DNA of 64,000 nt from Aeromicrobium ginsengisoli (GCF_004134905.2 NZ_SDPQ02000002.1:310001-374000); one strand, 5' to 3'. Shown: positions 52,997-62,426, counted from the stretch's first letter. The notes: a model not told the origin generated them from the sequence alone. Numbers and translations: made by a program.

Positions 52997-53097
52997 GTCC
53001 ACCATGCTGGTCGGCGCGACTTGCAGCCCGCTGTCATCGCGCTGGCGGCCCTGACAGCGCCTGACAGCGAGTTCACCCGTCGGCAACCTCCCGGGTC

Positions 53098-53103
53098 TAG
53101 CCT
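53098..53103 (+). promoter_or_regulatory. -10-like hexamer TAGCCT before zwf
   Basis: TAGCCT followed by GTGGGA and the ATG at 53110, almost the same 15 bases as at 27868-27882. It supports leaderless zwf transcription and choice of ATG 53110 over the GTG at 53104. Confidence 0.5.
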
Positions 53104-53109
53104 GTGGGA

Positions 53110-54546
53110 ATGAACGAGCCACACCTGATCGTGCTCTTCGGCGCCACCGGCGACCTCGCCCGTCGCAAGCTGCTGCCCGGCATCATGCACCTGCTCGAGT
53201 CGGACCTCGTGCCGGAGTCGCGGATCATCGGCGTCTCGCTCGACGACTTCGACGACGAGAGCTTCCGTACGTTCGCCGAGAAGGCCTGCCGCGAGTTCAC
53301 GACCCGCCCGCTCAACGACGCGCAGTGGGCCGAGTTCGCGGCCAAGCTGTCGTACGTCAACGTCAAGGCCGGTCCCGAGGCGCTGGCCGAGGCGGCGTCG
53401 GCGCTGGAGGCCGAGCTCGGTGGCGCCCCGCAGCGCCTCCACTACCTCAGCGTCCCGCCCAAGGCGGCGCTCGACGTCGTGCACACCCTCGACGCGGCCA
53501 ACCTGGTCGAGCGGTCGCGCATCATCATGGAGAAACCGTTCGGCACCGACCTGGCCAGCGCCAAGGCGCTCAACTCCCAGCTCCACGAGGTGTTCGCCGA
53601 GGAGCAGATCTTCCGCATCGACCACTTCCTCGGCAAGGAGGCGGCGCTCAACATCCTGGCGTTCCGCTTCGCCAACGGCCTGTTCGAGCCGATCTGGAAC
53701 CGCAACTTCATCGACCACGTGCAGATCGACGTGCCGGAGACGCTGTCGGTCGAGGGCCGGTCGGCGTTCTACGAGGGGACCGGCGCGTTCAAGGACATGG
53801 TCGTGACGCACCTGTTCCAGGTCCTGGCGTTCATGGCGATGGAGCCGCCGACGTCCCTCGACTCGGACTCGATCAGCGAGGAGAAGAACAAGGTCTTCCG
53901 CCAGATGCTGCCGCTCGACCCGCACCACGTCGTACGCGGGCAGTACCAGGGCTACCGCGACGAGGACGGGGTCGCCGCCGACTCCGAGACCGACACGTTC
54001 GTCGCGCTCAAGGCCGAGATCGACAACTGGCGCTGGGCCGGCGTCCCGTTCTACCTGCGTACGGGCAAGAAGCTCGCCGAGGGCGCCCGCATCATCTCGA
54101 TCGCGTTCCGCGAGCCGCCCAAGAGCATGTTCCCGGCGGGCTCGGGCGTCGGGCTGGCCGGGCCGGACCACCTGACGTTCGACCTGGCCGACGCGTCCAA
54201 GATGTCGCTGTCGTTCTACGGCAAGCGGCCGGGGCCGGGCATGCGCCTCGACAAGCTCAGCATGCAGTTCGCGATGCAGGAGACCGAGCGGGCCGGCGAG
54301 GTCCTGGAGGCGTACGAGCGGCTGATCTACGACGCGATGCGGGGCGAGCGCACGCTGTTCACGACCGCCGAGGGCATCGAGCGGCTGTGGGAGATCTCCG
54401 AGCCGCTGCTCAACGACCAGCCGCCGGTGCGGCCCTACTCGGGTGGCACATGGGGTCCCAACGCGGTGCACCAGCTCATCGCGCCGCGGGCGTGGCGGCT
54501 ACCGTTCGAACGTACGTGGCGGCGGCCCAACACGATGGCGGAGTAG
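53110..54546 (+). CDS. zwf: Glucose-6-phosphate 1-dehydrogenase
   Basis: The 478-residue protein catalyses the first step of the pentose phosphate pathway. The cofactor motif GATGDLARRKL is near residues 10-20, the substrate and catalytic segment RIDHFLGKE near 169-177 includes the Asp-His pair, and EKPFG near 140 is conserved. NADP use is likely. Length is normal. The zwf gene stands alone here, with the DrrA-like gene divergent and a small membrane protein gene convergent immediately after its stop; no opcA, pgl or tkt is adjacent. Confidence 0.95.
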   Translation: MNEPHLIVLFGATGDLARRKLLPGIMHLLESDLVPESRIIGVSLDDFDDESFRTFAEKACREFTTRPLNDAQWAEFAAKLSYVNVKAGPEALAEAASALEAELGGAPQRLHYLSVPPKAALDVVHTLDAANLVERSRIIMEKPFGTDLASAKALNSQLHEVFAEEQIFRIDHFLGKEAALNILAFRFANGLFEPIWNRNFIDHVQIDVPETLSVEGRSAFYEGTGAFKDMVVTHLFQVLAFMAMEPPTSLDSDSISEEKNKVFRQMLPLDPHHVVRGQYQGYRDEDGVAADSETDTFVALKAEIDNWRWAGVPFYLRTGKKLAEGARIISIAFREPPKSMFPAGSGVGLAGPDHLTFDLADASKMSLSFYGKRPGPGMRLDKLSMQFAMQETERAGEVLEAYERLIYDAMRGERTLFTTAEGIERLWEISEPLLNDQPPVRPYSGGTWGPNAVHQLIAPRAWRLPFERTWRRPNTMAE

Positions 54547-54711
54547 CTATTCCTTGTTGTTGAGCTTGTCCTGGACGTCGTGGCCCGGGAGGCGCGGGGA
54601 GTGCTGCCGCGTGCGGTCGGTGCTGCCGTAGCCGCTGAGCGCCAGGCCCATCAGGGCGATGCCGCCGACGAAGAGCAGGCCGACCAGCAGGGTGAAGTGT
54701 TCATGTGACAT
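54547..54711 (-). CDS. 54-residue single-helix membrane protein
   Basis: The frame MSHEHFTLLVGLLFVGGIAL continues into MGLALSGYGS and a charged tail ending DVQDKLNNKE. It predicts one N-terminal transmembrane helix (about 6-28) and a cytoplasmic tail. It ends next to the zwf stop with no spare bases. No family is recognised. Hydrophobicity pattern, good codon usage and tight placement support a real gene although it is short. Confidence 0.65.
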   Translation of the reverse strand: MSHEHFTLLVGLLFVGGIALMGLALSGYGSTDRTRQHSPRLPGHDVQDKLNNKE

Positions 54712-54754
54712 GGGGTGCACCCGGACACGGTAGCCCCGCAGGCTGAGACGGCTC

Positions 54755-55111
54755 TCAGGGAGTCCAGCTCTGCTCGACGAGCCGGATCGCCTCGTCGAGC
54801 GACAGCCCTTGTGTGCGTGCCAGGCGGGCGTACGTCTGGGCGCCCGCCTCCGCCTCTGGGTCGGTGAGCCTGCGGCTCGCGATCAACGTGCCGCCCCGCC
54901 CGTGGGTCTCGATCACCCCGTCGGTCTCGAGCGCCCGGTAGGCCTTGGCGACGGTGTTGGCGGCGAGCCCGAGGTCGGTTGCCAGCTGGCGTACGGTCGG
55001 CAGCTTGTGCCCGGCCGGGAGTGCGCCCGACGCAGCGCCCTGGGCGATCTGCCGGCGCACCTGCTCGTACGGCGGTTCGCTGCCGGCCGCGTCGATCGTG
55101 ACGAGGTTCAT
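54755..55111 (-). CDS. GntR-family regulator, YtrA subfamily
   Basis: The 118-residue protein has a GntR winged helix (PPYEQVRRQIAQGAASGALPAGHKLPTVRQLATDLGLAANTVAKAYRALETDGVIETHGRGGTLIA) and a short C-terminal helical dimerisation tail, without a large ligand domain, as in YtrA-type repressors. Its ATG overlaps the GNAT stop by four bases, so the GNAT gene is probably under its control. YtrA regulators commonly control ABC exporters, but none lies adjacent here. Confidence 0.9.
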   Translation of the reverse strand: MNLVTIDAAGSEPPYEQVRRQIAQGAASGALPAGHKLPTVRQLATDLGLAANTVAKAYRALETDGVIETHGRGGTLIASRRLTDPEAEAGAQTYARLARTQGLSLDEAIRLVEQSWTP

Positions 55112-55557
55112 GTGGCGGGCCTCGTGAGTCGCATGACCTCGAACGTCCCGCCGCCGACCGTGACGCTGTAGCGGAGCTGCTCGGCGAAGCCCTGCCCGGT
55201 GTAGAACGCCACCCCGACGGCGTTGTCGGCATAGACCTCGACGCTGTGCGCGCCTGCGCCGCCGTCGACGTACGACAGCAGCGACGGGCCGAGCCCGCGA
55301 CCCTGCGCCTCGGGCGCGACGTAGAGCAGCTCGACGACATCCTCGCGCGCGCCGACGAAGCCGAGCAGCTCGCCGTCGGACTCGGCGACCCACACGTCCA
55401 TCGAGGGCAGCAGGAGGTCGCGCACGCGGGGGCGTTGCTGCGCGAAGACCTCGTCATCCATGAACGTGTGGCTCGACCTGGCCGAGCGCTCCCAGAGGTC
55501 GGTCAGCGCGTCGAAGTCGGCCTCGCCCGCCGTCCGGATGCCGACCGTGCCGTCCAT
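55108..55557 (-). CDS. GNAT-family N-acetyltransferase
   Basis: The 149-residue protein has the GNAT core: VWVAESDGELLGFVG (beta4), VELLYVAPEAQGRGLGPSLLSYV (motif A with Q/RxxGxG/A), and FYTGQGF (motif B). The ATG at 55557 is preceded by TAGACT eight bases upstream. It is the first gene of the two-gene operon with the GntR regulator and divergent from the helicase gene. The acceptor molecule is unknown. Confidence 0.85.
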   Translation of the reverse strand: MDGTVGIRTAGEADFDALTDLWERSARSSHTFMDDEVFAQQRPRVRDLLLPSMDVWVAESDGELLGFVGAREDVVELLYVAPEAQGRGLGPSLLSYVDGGAGAHSVEVYADNAVGVAFYTGQGFAEQLRYSVTVGGGTFEVMRLTRPAT

Positions 55558-55630
55558 GGCACGCGAGTCTACGACGACAGGCCCTCCGAGGCGGGTGATG
55601 TCGGCTCCGGCAACTAGGCTGGGAGGCACG

Positions 55631-57985
55631 ATGACGTTGCCGTTCCCTGTGCCCACCGCCGCTCCGGACCAGTCCGCCGTCAAGCGGCGACCCCGCTCGG
55701 AGACGCTGCTCGAAGGTCTCAACGAGGCCCAGCAGGCGGCCGTCTCGCATCCCGGCGGGCCGCTGCTGGTCGTGGCCGGCGCCGGGTCGGGCAAGACCCG
55801 CGTGCTGACCCGCCGCATCGCGTGGCTCATCGCCGCCCGCGGAGCGCATCCGGGCTCGATCCTGGCCATCACGTTCACCAACAAGGCCGCTGCCGAGATG
55901 CGTGAGCGCGTCGCCGACCTCGTGGGGCCGCGGGCTCGCATGATGTGGGTCTCGACATTCCACTCCGCCTGCGTCCGCATCCTGCGCCGCGAGGCGAGCC
56001 GGTTCGGGTTCACGTCGTCGTTCACGATCTACGACGCGGCGGACCAGCGCCGGCTCATGACGCTGGTGTGCCGCGACATGGACCTCGACCCCAAGCGCAT
56101 CAACCCGCGCGCGGTGCTCAACTGGATCTCCAACCTGAAGAACGAGCTCGTCGACCACGAGTCGGCGGCCGGCCGGGCGGACAACCCCACCGAGGAGATC
56201 TACGCCGAGGCCTACAAGACCTACCAGGCGCGCCTGCAGGCGGCCAACGCGATGGACTTCGACGACCTCATCATGAACACGGTCCACCTGCTCCAGGCGT
56301 GGCCCGATGTCCGCGAGACCTATCGGCGGCGCTTCCGGCACATCCTCGTCGACGAATATCAAGACACCAACCACGCGCAGTACCAGTTGATCAAGGAGCT
56401 CACGGACGACCAGTCCGACCTGCTCGTCGTGGGTGACTCGGACCAGTCGATCTATGCGTTCCGCGGCGCCAACATCCGCAACATCCTGGAGTTCGAGGAC
56501 GACTTCCCCAACGCCGCGACGATCCTGCTGGAGCAGAACTACCGCTCGACCCAGACGATCCTGTCGGCCGCCAACGCCGTCATCAGCCGCAACGAGGGCC
56601 GCAAGGACAAGCAGCTGTGGTCGGCTGAAGGCGACGGCGAGAAGATCGTCGGCTACGTCGGCGACGACGAGCGCGACGAGGCCCAGTTCATCGCCGACGA
56701 GATCGACAAGCTGGGCGACGCCGGGGTCGCTGCGGCCAAGGACGTCGCGATCTTCTACCGCACCAACGCGCAGAGCCGGGTGTTCGAGGAAGTCTTCATC
56801 CGCGTCGGCCTGCCCTATCGCGTCGTCGGTGGTGTCCGGTTCTACGAGCGCAAGGAGATCAAGGACGCGTTGGCCTACGTCCGGGTGCTCGTCAACCCGC
56901 GCGACGCGGTCTCGCTGCGCCGCATCATCAACGAGCCCAAGCGCGGCATCGGCGAGCGCGCGGAGGCCGCGATCCAGCGTCTGGCGACCGCCGAGGACAT
57001 CAGCTTCTGGGAGGCCCTGACCCGGGCCGAGGAGGCGACGGACCTCGCGACCCGGTCCCTCAACGCGATCCAGGCGTTCACGGCGGTGATGTCCGAGCTC
57101 ATGACGATGGCCGAGTCCGGTGCCCCTGCCGACGCCGTGCTGGAGGCCGCGCTGACCCGCAGCGGCTACCTGTCGACGCTCGAGCAGAGCACGGACCCCC
57201 AGGACGAGACCCGGGTCGAGAACCTCGCCGAGCTCGTCGCGGTCGCACGCGAGTTCGTCGTGGGCGCCAGCACGGTCGTCGACGACGCTGCCGAGGTCGT
57301 CGACGAGGCTCCCTCGGACGCCGTCGACGCGATCTCCGACGACCCCGACCTCGCCGCAGGATCGCTCGGCGCCTTCCTCGAGCAGGTCGCCCTGGTCGCC
57401 GACGCCGACCAGATCCCCGACGAGGGCGAGGGTGTCGTGACCCTCATGACGTTGCACACCGCCAAGGGCCTGGAGTTCCCCGTCGTGTTCCTCACGGGCC
57501 TCGAGGACGGTGTGTTCCCGCACATGCGGTCGCTGGCCGACACCAAGGAGCTCGAGGAGGAGCGGCGGCTGGCCTATGTCGGCATCACCCGCGCCCGCAC
57601 GCGCCTCTACGTCACGCGTGCCGCGACCCGCTCCGCGTGGGGCGCGCCGTCCTACAACCCCCCGTCGCGATTCCTCGACGAGCTCCCCGAGGCGCTCCTC
57701 GACTGGCGCCGTCTCGCCTCGCCGCCGACGCAGTGGACCCCGAGCTCACCCTCGGCGACGGCCCAGTCGTCGTTCCGGTCCGCCAACGTCGCTGCGCGCT
57801 CCAAGCGGGCGAGCCGTGAGGTCGTGTCGGTGTCGGCCGGTGACCGAGTCAGCCACGACAGCTTCGGCCTCGGCACCGTCATCGCGGTCGAGGGCCAGGG
57901 CGAGAAGTCCGTCGCCTCGGTCGACTTCGGCTCGCAGGGCGTCAAGCGACTCCTGCTGCGCTACGCCCCCGTCGAAAAGCTCTGA
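55631..57985 (+). CDS. pcrA: ATP-dependent DNA helicase, UvrD/PcrA family
   Basis: The 784-residue SF1A helicase has Walker A VVAGAGSGKTR (near residue 50), motif Ia TFTNKAAAEM, motif II VDEYQDTNHAQ, motif III VVGDSDQSIYAFRGA, motif IV QNYRST, motif V TLHTAKGLEFPVVFLTG and motif VI AYVGITRARTRL. It unwinds DNA in repair and replication restart. A C-terminal Tudor-like KOW segment (GDRVSHDSFGLGTVIAVEGQGEKSVASVDFGSQGVKRLLLRYAPVEKL) matches PcrA and contacts RNA polymerase in related species. GGGAGG precedes the ATG at 55631. Confidence 0.95.
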   Translation: MTLPFPVPTAAPDQSAVKRRPRSETLLEGLNEAQQAAVSHPGGPLLVVAGAGSGKTRVLTRRIAWLIAARGAHPGSILAITFTNKAAAEMRERVADLVGPRARMMWVSTFHSACVRILRREASRFGFTSSFTIYDAADQRRLMTLVCRDMDLDPKRINPRAVLNWISNLKNELVDHESAAGRADNPTEEIYAEAYKTYQARLQAANAMDFDDLIMNTVHLLQAWPDVRETYRRRFRHILVDEYQDTNHAQYQLIKELTDDQSDLLVVGDSDQSIYAFRGANIRNILEFEDDFPNAATILLEQNYRSTQTILSAANAVISRNEGRKDKQLWSAEGDGEKIVGYVGDDERDEAQFIADEIDKLGDAGVAAAKDVAIFYRTNAQSRVFEEVFIRVGLPYRVVGGVRFYERKEIKDALAYVRVLVNPRDAVSLRRIINEPKRGIGERAEAAIQRLATAEDISFWEALTRAEEATDLATRSLNAIQAFTAVMSELMTMAESGAPADAVLEAALTRSGYLSTLEQSTDPQDETRVENLAELVAVAREFVVGASTVVDDAAEVVDEAPSDAVDAISDDPDLAAGSLGAFLEQVALVADADQIPDEGEGVVTLMTLHTAKGLEFPVVFLTGLEDGVFPHMRSLADTKELEEERRLAYVGITRARTRLYVTRAATRSAWGAPSYNPPSRFLDELPEALLDWRRLASPPTQWTPSSPSATAQSSFRSANVAARSKRASREVVSVSAGDRVSHDSFGLGTVIAVEGQGEKSVASVDFGSQGVKRLLLRYAPVEKL

Positions 57986-58065
57986 CCCCGACCCTCGATG
58001 AGGGTTTGCGGTTGCCCGGACAGCCGAAAACCCTCGTCCATCGAGGACGAGGGTTGAGGGCGAAG
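57982..58065. terminator. Nested inverted repeats between pcrA and the M23 peptidase gene
   Basis: The strongest stem pairs AACCCTCGTCC (58029-58039) with GGACGAGGGTT (58045-58055) around a five-base loop. A smaller stem ACCCTC/GAGGGT (57991-58005) precedes it. The CTGACC and GGTCAG ends (about 57982 and 58065) suggest one larger nested structure. Convergent genes make a bidirectional terminator likely. Confidence 0.6.
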
Positions 58066-58066
58066 G

Positions 58067-58861
58067 TCAGGGGTTGACGCCGTGCTGGCGCAGGACGGGC
58101 TCGGGGTCGACCGCAGCGCCGCCGCCGGGGTGCACCTCGAGGTGCAGGTGCGGACCGGTCACGTTGCCGGTCGAGCCGGTGTAGCCGATGACATCGCCAG
58201 GCCCGACGGCCTGGCCGACGCTGACGGCGATGCGGCTCTGGTGGCAGTACCAGATGTCGGTGCCGTCGCGGAGCGTGATGATCGTGCGGTTGCCGTAGGC
58301 CCCTTCGTAGCCCGTCGACTTCACGACGCCGGCGGCGACCGAGACGATCGTCGAGCCTGACGGTCCGGCGAAGTCGAGGCCGGTGTGGATCGTGGCCCAC
58401 AGACCGCTGCGCTGACCGAACCGCGCCGTCAGGTGGTAGCCGGTGACCGGGACGACCCACTGGTTCTTCTTGAGCAGCGCCGACTGGGCGGTGACCTTCT
58501 TCTTGAGGTCGGCCTGGGCGGTCAGCACCTGCTGGGCCTGGACCTTGATCTGCTTGGTGGTCAGCTCGCGGTCGAAGCTGCGGCTGATGTCGACCTTGCC
58601 GTTCGCGGCGGCGTCATCCGGGCCGACATAGCTCTGCGAGATCGTCTGGTACTTGTCGTTGGCCAGCGAGTCACCGTCGTGGTTGCCGAGGAGCGTGGAA
58701 CCAAAAGCAGCCAGGACCAGGATGAAAGCTCCGGCCATGGCTGGGGTGGGGGTGAAGCTGCGCTTGCGGGTCTTGCGGCGCTGAGCGGTCCGCTTGCCCG
58801 GTGTTCGCTGGGGGGTCTCCTGGCGTACATCCAGTCGGCGTTTAGGCGCAGACGAAGACAC
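58067..58861 (-). CDS. M23-family peptidase, membrane-anchored
   Basis: The 264-residue protein has a basic N-terminus (RRKTRKRSF), one transmembrane helix (PAMAGAFILVLAAFGSTLL), a coiled-coil stretch (KIKVQAQQVLTAQADLKKKVTAQ) and a C-terminal LytM domain with HTGLDFAGPSGSTIVS and GPHLHLEVHPGG supplying the zinc His residues. It should cleave peptidoglycan peptide cross-links or act as a regulator of amidases. GTG at 58861 is chosen over a longer frame because GGAGG lies eight bases upstream. The -10-like TAGGCT (complement of 58900-58905) is in the gap before the B12-like gene. Confidence 0.88.
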   Translation of the reverse strand: MSSSAPKRRLDVRQETPQRTPGKRTAQRRKTRKRSFTPTPAMAGAFILVLAAFGSTLLGNHDGDSLANDKYQTISQSYVGPDDAAANGKVDISRSFDRELTTKQIKVQAQQVLTAQADLKKKVTAQSALLKKNQWVVPVTGYHLTARFGQRSGLWATIHTGLDFAGPSGSTIVSVAAGVVKSTGYEGAYGNRTIITLRDGTDIWYCHQSRIAVSVGQAVGPGDVIGYTGSTGNVTGPHLHLEVHPGGGAAVDPEPVLRQHGVNP

Positions 58862-59022
58862 GCAAAATACCTCCGGAGAAGTGACGACAGGACTCGGGAA
58901 GCCTAGCCCAAGGGACCAGCTGAGCGAAACCAAATTGACGCTTTGAACAACAAATGGCCTTGATCTCGCCTGAAATGTCGACCAGATGTGACGACCTTCA
59001 CGCTTGTGGGACCATCGATCTC

Positions 59023-59307
59023 ATGGTAAGACAGCGTGTCGTCCTTGGCTCGACCGGCGATGACGAGCGGGCCAGCGGCGCGGCGAGGCGGCTTCGTGAC
59101 GAGGGCCAGGAGATCGTCTACGTCGGTGGTCACCAGACCCCCGAACAGCTCGTCCACGCGGCGATCGCCGAGGACGCCGTGGCGCTCCTGGTCGATGCTG
59201 ATGCTCAGGCTCTGGCCCGCATCACCGAGCTGTGCATCGAGCTCGGCGTCGCAGAGGTGCTCGTCACGCCTCTCGACGTACGTCCTGGCGCGCCTCGATC
59301 TCCGTGA
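59023..59307 (+). CDS. Degenerate B12-binding-domain protein
   Basis: The 94-residue protein aligns by eye with the cobalamin-binding domain of methylmalonyl-CoA mutase (LRDEGQEIVYVGGHQTPEQLVHAAIAEDAVALLVDADA, then LCIELGVAEVLVTP). The DxHxxG motif that provides the cobalt-ligating His is absent: the equivalent reads STGDDER. The SxL segment that contacts the nucleotide tail is also replaced. It probably cannot bind cobalamin in the usual way. ATG at 59023 follows GACCAT seven bases upstream. It overlaps the convergent hydrolase by 44 bases. Confidence 0.65.
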   Translation: MVRQRVVLGSTGDDERASGAARRLRDEGQEIVYVGGHQTPEQLVHAAIAEDAVALLVDADAQALARITELCIELGVAEVLVTPLDVRPGAPRSP

Positions 59308-60154
59308 CGAAGGCGCGCACGGCATCGGCGACGACGCCGGGCTGCGACTGCACGACCCAGTGACCCGCGACCACGTCGACACGGCGCACGTCAGGCGCGT
59401 ACGCCGCGACATCGGCGTAGACGGCAGGAGTCAGGAACGTGTCCTTGGTCGGCACGACCAGCTGGACCGGGACGCTCGTCGAGTCACGGCGGAAGCTCAG
59501 CCCGTTGGCGCGGTAGAGGTTGAGGCCGTTGCGGAAGTCGTCCTCGAACGTCTCGCCCCAGTGTCCGTCGCCGATGCGCTGACCCCGCGCCAACGCCTTG
59601 CGCAGCTGCCGGCTGAACCTCCGGGTGGCGAGCTCGGGCAGGCGGGGCATCTGGAACGCCACGACGTACCAGGACTGGATCGCCTGTCGACCCACCGCCG
59701 CGAAGCGCCTGCGGGCCAGCCCGTCGCGGAAGAAGTTGCCGTAGATCTCGAGGCCGGGCCCGCTGATCGACGTGTACGAAGCGATACGTCCCGTCAGGCG
59801 GGCGTCGGACGACTCGCGCATCACGGCGGCCCACGACTGGATCGAGCCCCAGTCGTGACCGACCAGGTGCACCGGCCCGCCGTCAGGGCGTACGTGGTCG
59901 ATGACCGCTGCGAGGTCGCCGACGAGCTTGCTCATGCGATAGCCCGAGCGCGACGCCGGTGCGGTCGAGCCACCCGCGCCGCGTACGTCGTAGGTCACGA
60001 CGCGGTGGTCCGGCGCGAGCAGTGCGGCGACGTGGTCCCACACGTGCTGGTTGTCGGGGAATCCGTGGACCAGGACAACGGTGGGTCCGCGGTCGTTGCC
60101 CCGGACGCGTACGTGCAGCAGGACGTCGGACGACGAGATCGTCTCGGCGGTCAT
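59264..60154 (-). CDS. Alpha/beta hydrolase, epoxide hydrolase/dehalogenase-like
   Basis: The 296-residue protein has oxyanion motif HGFPDNQHVWD near 30, nucleophile elbow VGHDWGSIQSW near 105 with Asp as the nucleophile, and the C-terminal His in AGHWVVQSQPG near 270. The Asp nucleophile points to epoxide hydrolases or haloalkane dehalogenases rather than Ser hydrolases. The cap region (about 140-220) is long. The substrate is unknown. The ATG at 60154 faces sucC. Confidence 0.87.
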   Translation of the reverse strand: MTAETISSSDVLLHVRVRGNDRGPTVVLVHGFPDNQHVWDHVAALLAPDHRVVTYDVRGAGGSTAPASRSGYRMSKLVGDLAAVIDHVRPDGGPVHLVGHDWGSIQSWAAVMRESSDARLTGRIASYTSISGPGLEIYGNFFRDGLARRRFAAVGRQAIQSWYVVAFQMPRLPELATRRFSRQLRKALARGQRIGDGHWGETFEDDFRNGLNLYRANGLSFRRDSTSVPVQLVVPTKDTFLTPAVYADVAAYAPDVRRVDVVAGHWVVQSQPGVVADAVRAFVTEIEARQDVRREA

Positions 60155-60295
60155 CGGCTCTCCCGGGGACGTGTGTGTGACGAAGCCAACGCGCGTTAAC
60201 GGACAGTTAAGGGCTAGAGTCGCAAAGGCTCAATTGGTGTCGGCCACCGGCCGACTGCTGAGCGTAACGGACGTCAACAAAGGACGGACTCCACC

Positions 60296-61477
60296 GTGGA
60301 CTTGATGGAATACCAGGCGAAGGAGCTCTTCGCCAAGCATGATGTACCGGTCACCCTGGGCATCGTTGCCAACACTCCGGACGAGGCGAAGGTCGCAGCT
60401 GAGCAGCTGGGTGTCGTCGTCGTCAAGGCACAGGTCAAGGCCGGAGGCCGCGGCAAGGCCGGCGGCGTCAAGCTCGCCAAGACCCCCGACGAGGCCTTCG
60501 ACCACGCGTCGAACATCCTGGGCATGCAGATCAAGGGTCTGACGGTCAACCGGGTGCTCATCGCCCCGGCCGCCAGCATCCAGGAGGAGTACTACTTCTC
60601 CTTCCTGCTCGACCGCGCCAACCGCAGCTACCTCTGCATCGCCAGCGTCGAGGGTGGTGTCGAGATCGAAGAGGTCGCCAAGACCAACCCCGACGCCGTC
60701 AAGCAGATCCCGATCGATGCCGGCACCGGCGTCGACGAGGCCAAGGCCCGCGAGATCGTCGCGGAGGCCGGCTTCCCCGAGGCTCTCGTCGAGCAGGCCG
60801 TCACGACGGTCCTGACGCTGTGGAAGGTCTTCGTCGAGGAGGATGCCACGCTGGTCGAGGTCAACCCGCTCGCCCGCCTCGAGGGCGACATCCTCGAGGC
60901 GCTCGACGGCAAGGTCTCGCTCGATGAGAACGCCGAGTTCCGCCACGAGGACCACGCCGCGTTCGAGGACAAGGCCGCGGCCGACCCCCTCGAGGCGAAG
61001 GCCAAGGAGAAGGGCCTCAACTACGTCAAGCTCGACGGCGAGGTCGGCATCATCGGCAACGGCGCGGGACTCGTCATGAGCACCCTCGACGTCGTCGCGT
61101 ACGCCGGTGAGAAGCACGGCGGCGTCAAGCCCGCCAACTTCCTCGACATCGGCGGCGGAGCCTCGGCGCAGGTCATGGCCGACGGCCTCGACGTGATCCT
61201 CAACGACGCGCAGGTCAAGAGCGTGTTCGTCAACGTCTTCGGCGGCATCACGTCGTGTGACGCGGTCGCCAACGGCATCGTCGGCGCGCTGGACATCCTC
61301 GGCGACGAGGCCTCCAAGCCGCTGGTCGTACGCCTTGACGGCAACAACGTCGAGGAGGGTCGCCGGATCCTCAACGAGAAGAACCACCCGCTGGTGACGC
61401 TCGTCGACACGATGGACGGTGCGGCTGACCGCGCTGCCGAGCTCGCGAACACTAGCTCCAACGGAGAGGGGGCCTGA
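60296..61477 (+). CDS. sucC: Succinyl-CoA synthetase, beta subunit
   Basis: The 393-residue ATP-grasp protein forms the nucleotide-binding subunit of the TCA-cycle enzyme. The start [48 protein letters not shown] and [19 protein letters not shown] are standard SucC. The phosphorylated His is carried by SucD. The GTG at 60296 follows a GGACGGACTCCACC leader with weak complementarity. The -10-like TAGAGT (60215-60220) lies in the 141-base gap before it. Coupled to sucD, which starts one base after this stop. Confidence 0.97.
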   Translation: MDLMEYQAKELFAKHDVPVTLGIVANTPDEAKVAAEQLGVVVVKAQVKAGGRGKAGGVKLAKTPDEAFDHASNILGMQIKGLTVNRVLIAPAASIQEEYYFSFLLDRANRSYLCIASVEGGVEIEEVAKTNPDAVKQIPIDAGTGVDEAKAREIVAEAGFPEALVEQAVTTVLTLWKVFVEEDATLVEVNPLARLEGDILEALDGKVSLDENAEFRHEDHAAFEDKAAADPLEAKAKEKGLNYVKLDGEVGIIGNGAGLVMSTLDVVAYAGEKHGGVKPANFLDIGGGASAQVMADGLDVILNDAQVKSVFVNVFGGITSCDAVANGIVGALDILGDEASKPLVVRLDGNNVEEGRRILNEKNHPLVTLVDTMDGAADRAAELANTSSNGEGA

Positions 61478-61478
61478 C

Positions 61479-62375
61479 ATGTCGATCTTCCTCAACAAGG
61501 ACTCCAAGGTCATCGTCCAGGGCATCACGGGCGGTGAGGGCACCAAGCACACCGCCCTGATGCTCAAGGCCGGCACCAACGTCGTCGGCGGCGTCAACGC
61601 GCGCAAGGCCGGCACGACGGTCGAGCACACGGGCGCCGACGGCAACACGGTCGAGCTGCCGGTCTTCGGCACGGTCGCCGAGGCCATAGAGAAGACGGGC
61701 GCCGACGTGTCGGTCGCCTTCGTCCCGCCGGCGTTCACCAAGGACGCCGTCATCGAGGCCATCGACGCCGAGATCGGCCTCCTGGTCATCATCACCGAGG
61801 GCGTCCCGGTGCAGGACAGTGCCGAGTTCTGGGCGTACGCGCAGGGCAAGAAGACGCGCATCATCGGCCCCAACTGCCCCGGCATCATCACGCCGGGCGA
61901 GGCGCTCGCGGGCATCACGCCGGCGACGATCTCCGGTTCGGGCCCGATCGGCCTGGTGTCGAAGTCGGGCACGCTGACCTACCAGATGATGTTCGAGCTG
62001 CGTGACTACGGCTTCACGACCGCGATCGGCATCGGCGGCGACCCGATCATCGGGACGACGCACATCGACGCGCTCGAGGCGTTCGAGGCAGACCCCGACA
62101 CCAAGGCGATCGTCATGATCGGCGAGATCGGCGGCGACGCAGAGGAGAAGGCCGCGGCCTACATCCAGGCGCACGTCACCAAGCCCGTCGTGGGCTATGT
62201 CGCCGGGTTCACCGCTCCTGAGGGCAAGACGATGGGCCACGCCGGCGCGATCGTCGCCGACGGTGCGGGCACCGCGCAGGGCAAGAAGGAAGCCCTCGAG
62301 GCTGCTGGCGTCAAGGTCGGCAAGACGCCGTCCGAGACCGCCGAGCTCATGCGGGAGATCCTCAAGGGGCTGTAA
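61479..62375 (+). CDS. sucD: Succinyl-CoA synthetase, alpha subunit
   Basis: The 298-residue protein has the CoA-binding [11 protein letters not shown] near 15-25, ANCPGI-type [13 protein letters not shown], and the phosphohistidine in [15 protein letters not shown] near 250. It pairs with SucC to make succinate, ATP (or GTP) and CoA. The ATG at 61479 is preceded by GGAGAGGGGG. A terminator follows, so sucCD forms a two-gene operon. Confidence 0.97.
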   Translation: MSIFLNKDSKVIVQGITGGEGTKHTALMLKAGTNVVGGVNARKAGTTVEHTGADGNTVELPVFGTVAEAIEKTGADVSVAFVPPAFTKDAVIEAIDAEIGLLVIITEGVPVQDSAEFWAYAQGKKTRIIGPNCPGIITPGEALAGITPATISGSGPIGLVSKSGTLTYQMMFELRDYGFTTAIGIGGDPIIGTTHIDALEAFEADPDTKAIVMIGEIGGDAEEKAAAYIQAHVTKPVVGYVAGFTAPEGKTMGHAGAIVADGAGTAQGKKEALEAAGVKVGKTPSETAELMREILKGL

Positions 62376-62389
62376 GCCTCTTCATCAGG

Positions 62390-62426
62390 AGCCCCCTCTC
62401 GCCTGTGGCGGGAGGGGGCTTCTTTT
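62390..62426 (+). terminator. Rho-independent terminator of sucCD
   Basis: AGCCCCCTCTCGCC pairs with GGCGGGAGGGGGCT around a three-base loop (62390-62420) and is followed by TCTTTT. This is the clearest intrinsic terminator in the window. Confidence 0.92.

Noticed and set aside
58862..59022. c-di-AMP (ydaO) riboswitch before the M23 peptidase
   Set aside because: The predicted 5' UTR after the -10-like TAGGCT is only about 35 bases, too short for that aptamer, and no matching pairing was found.
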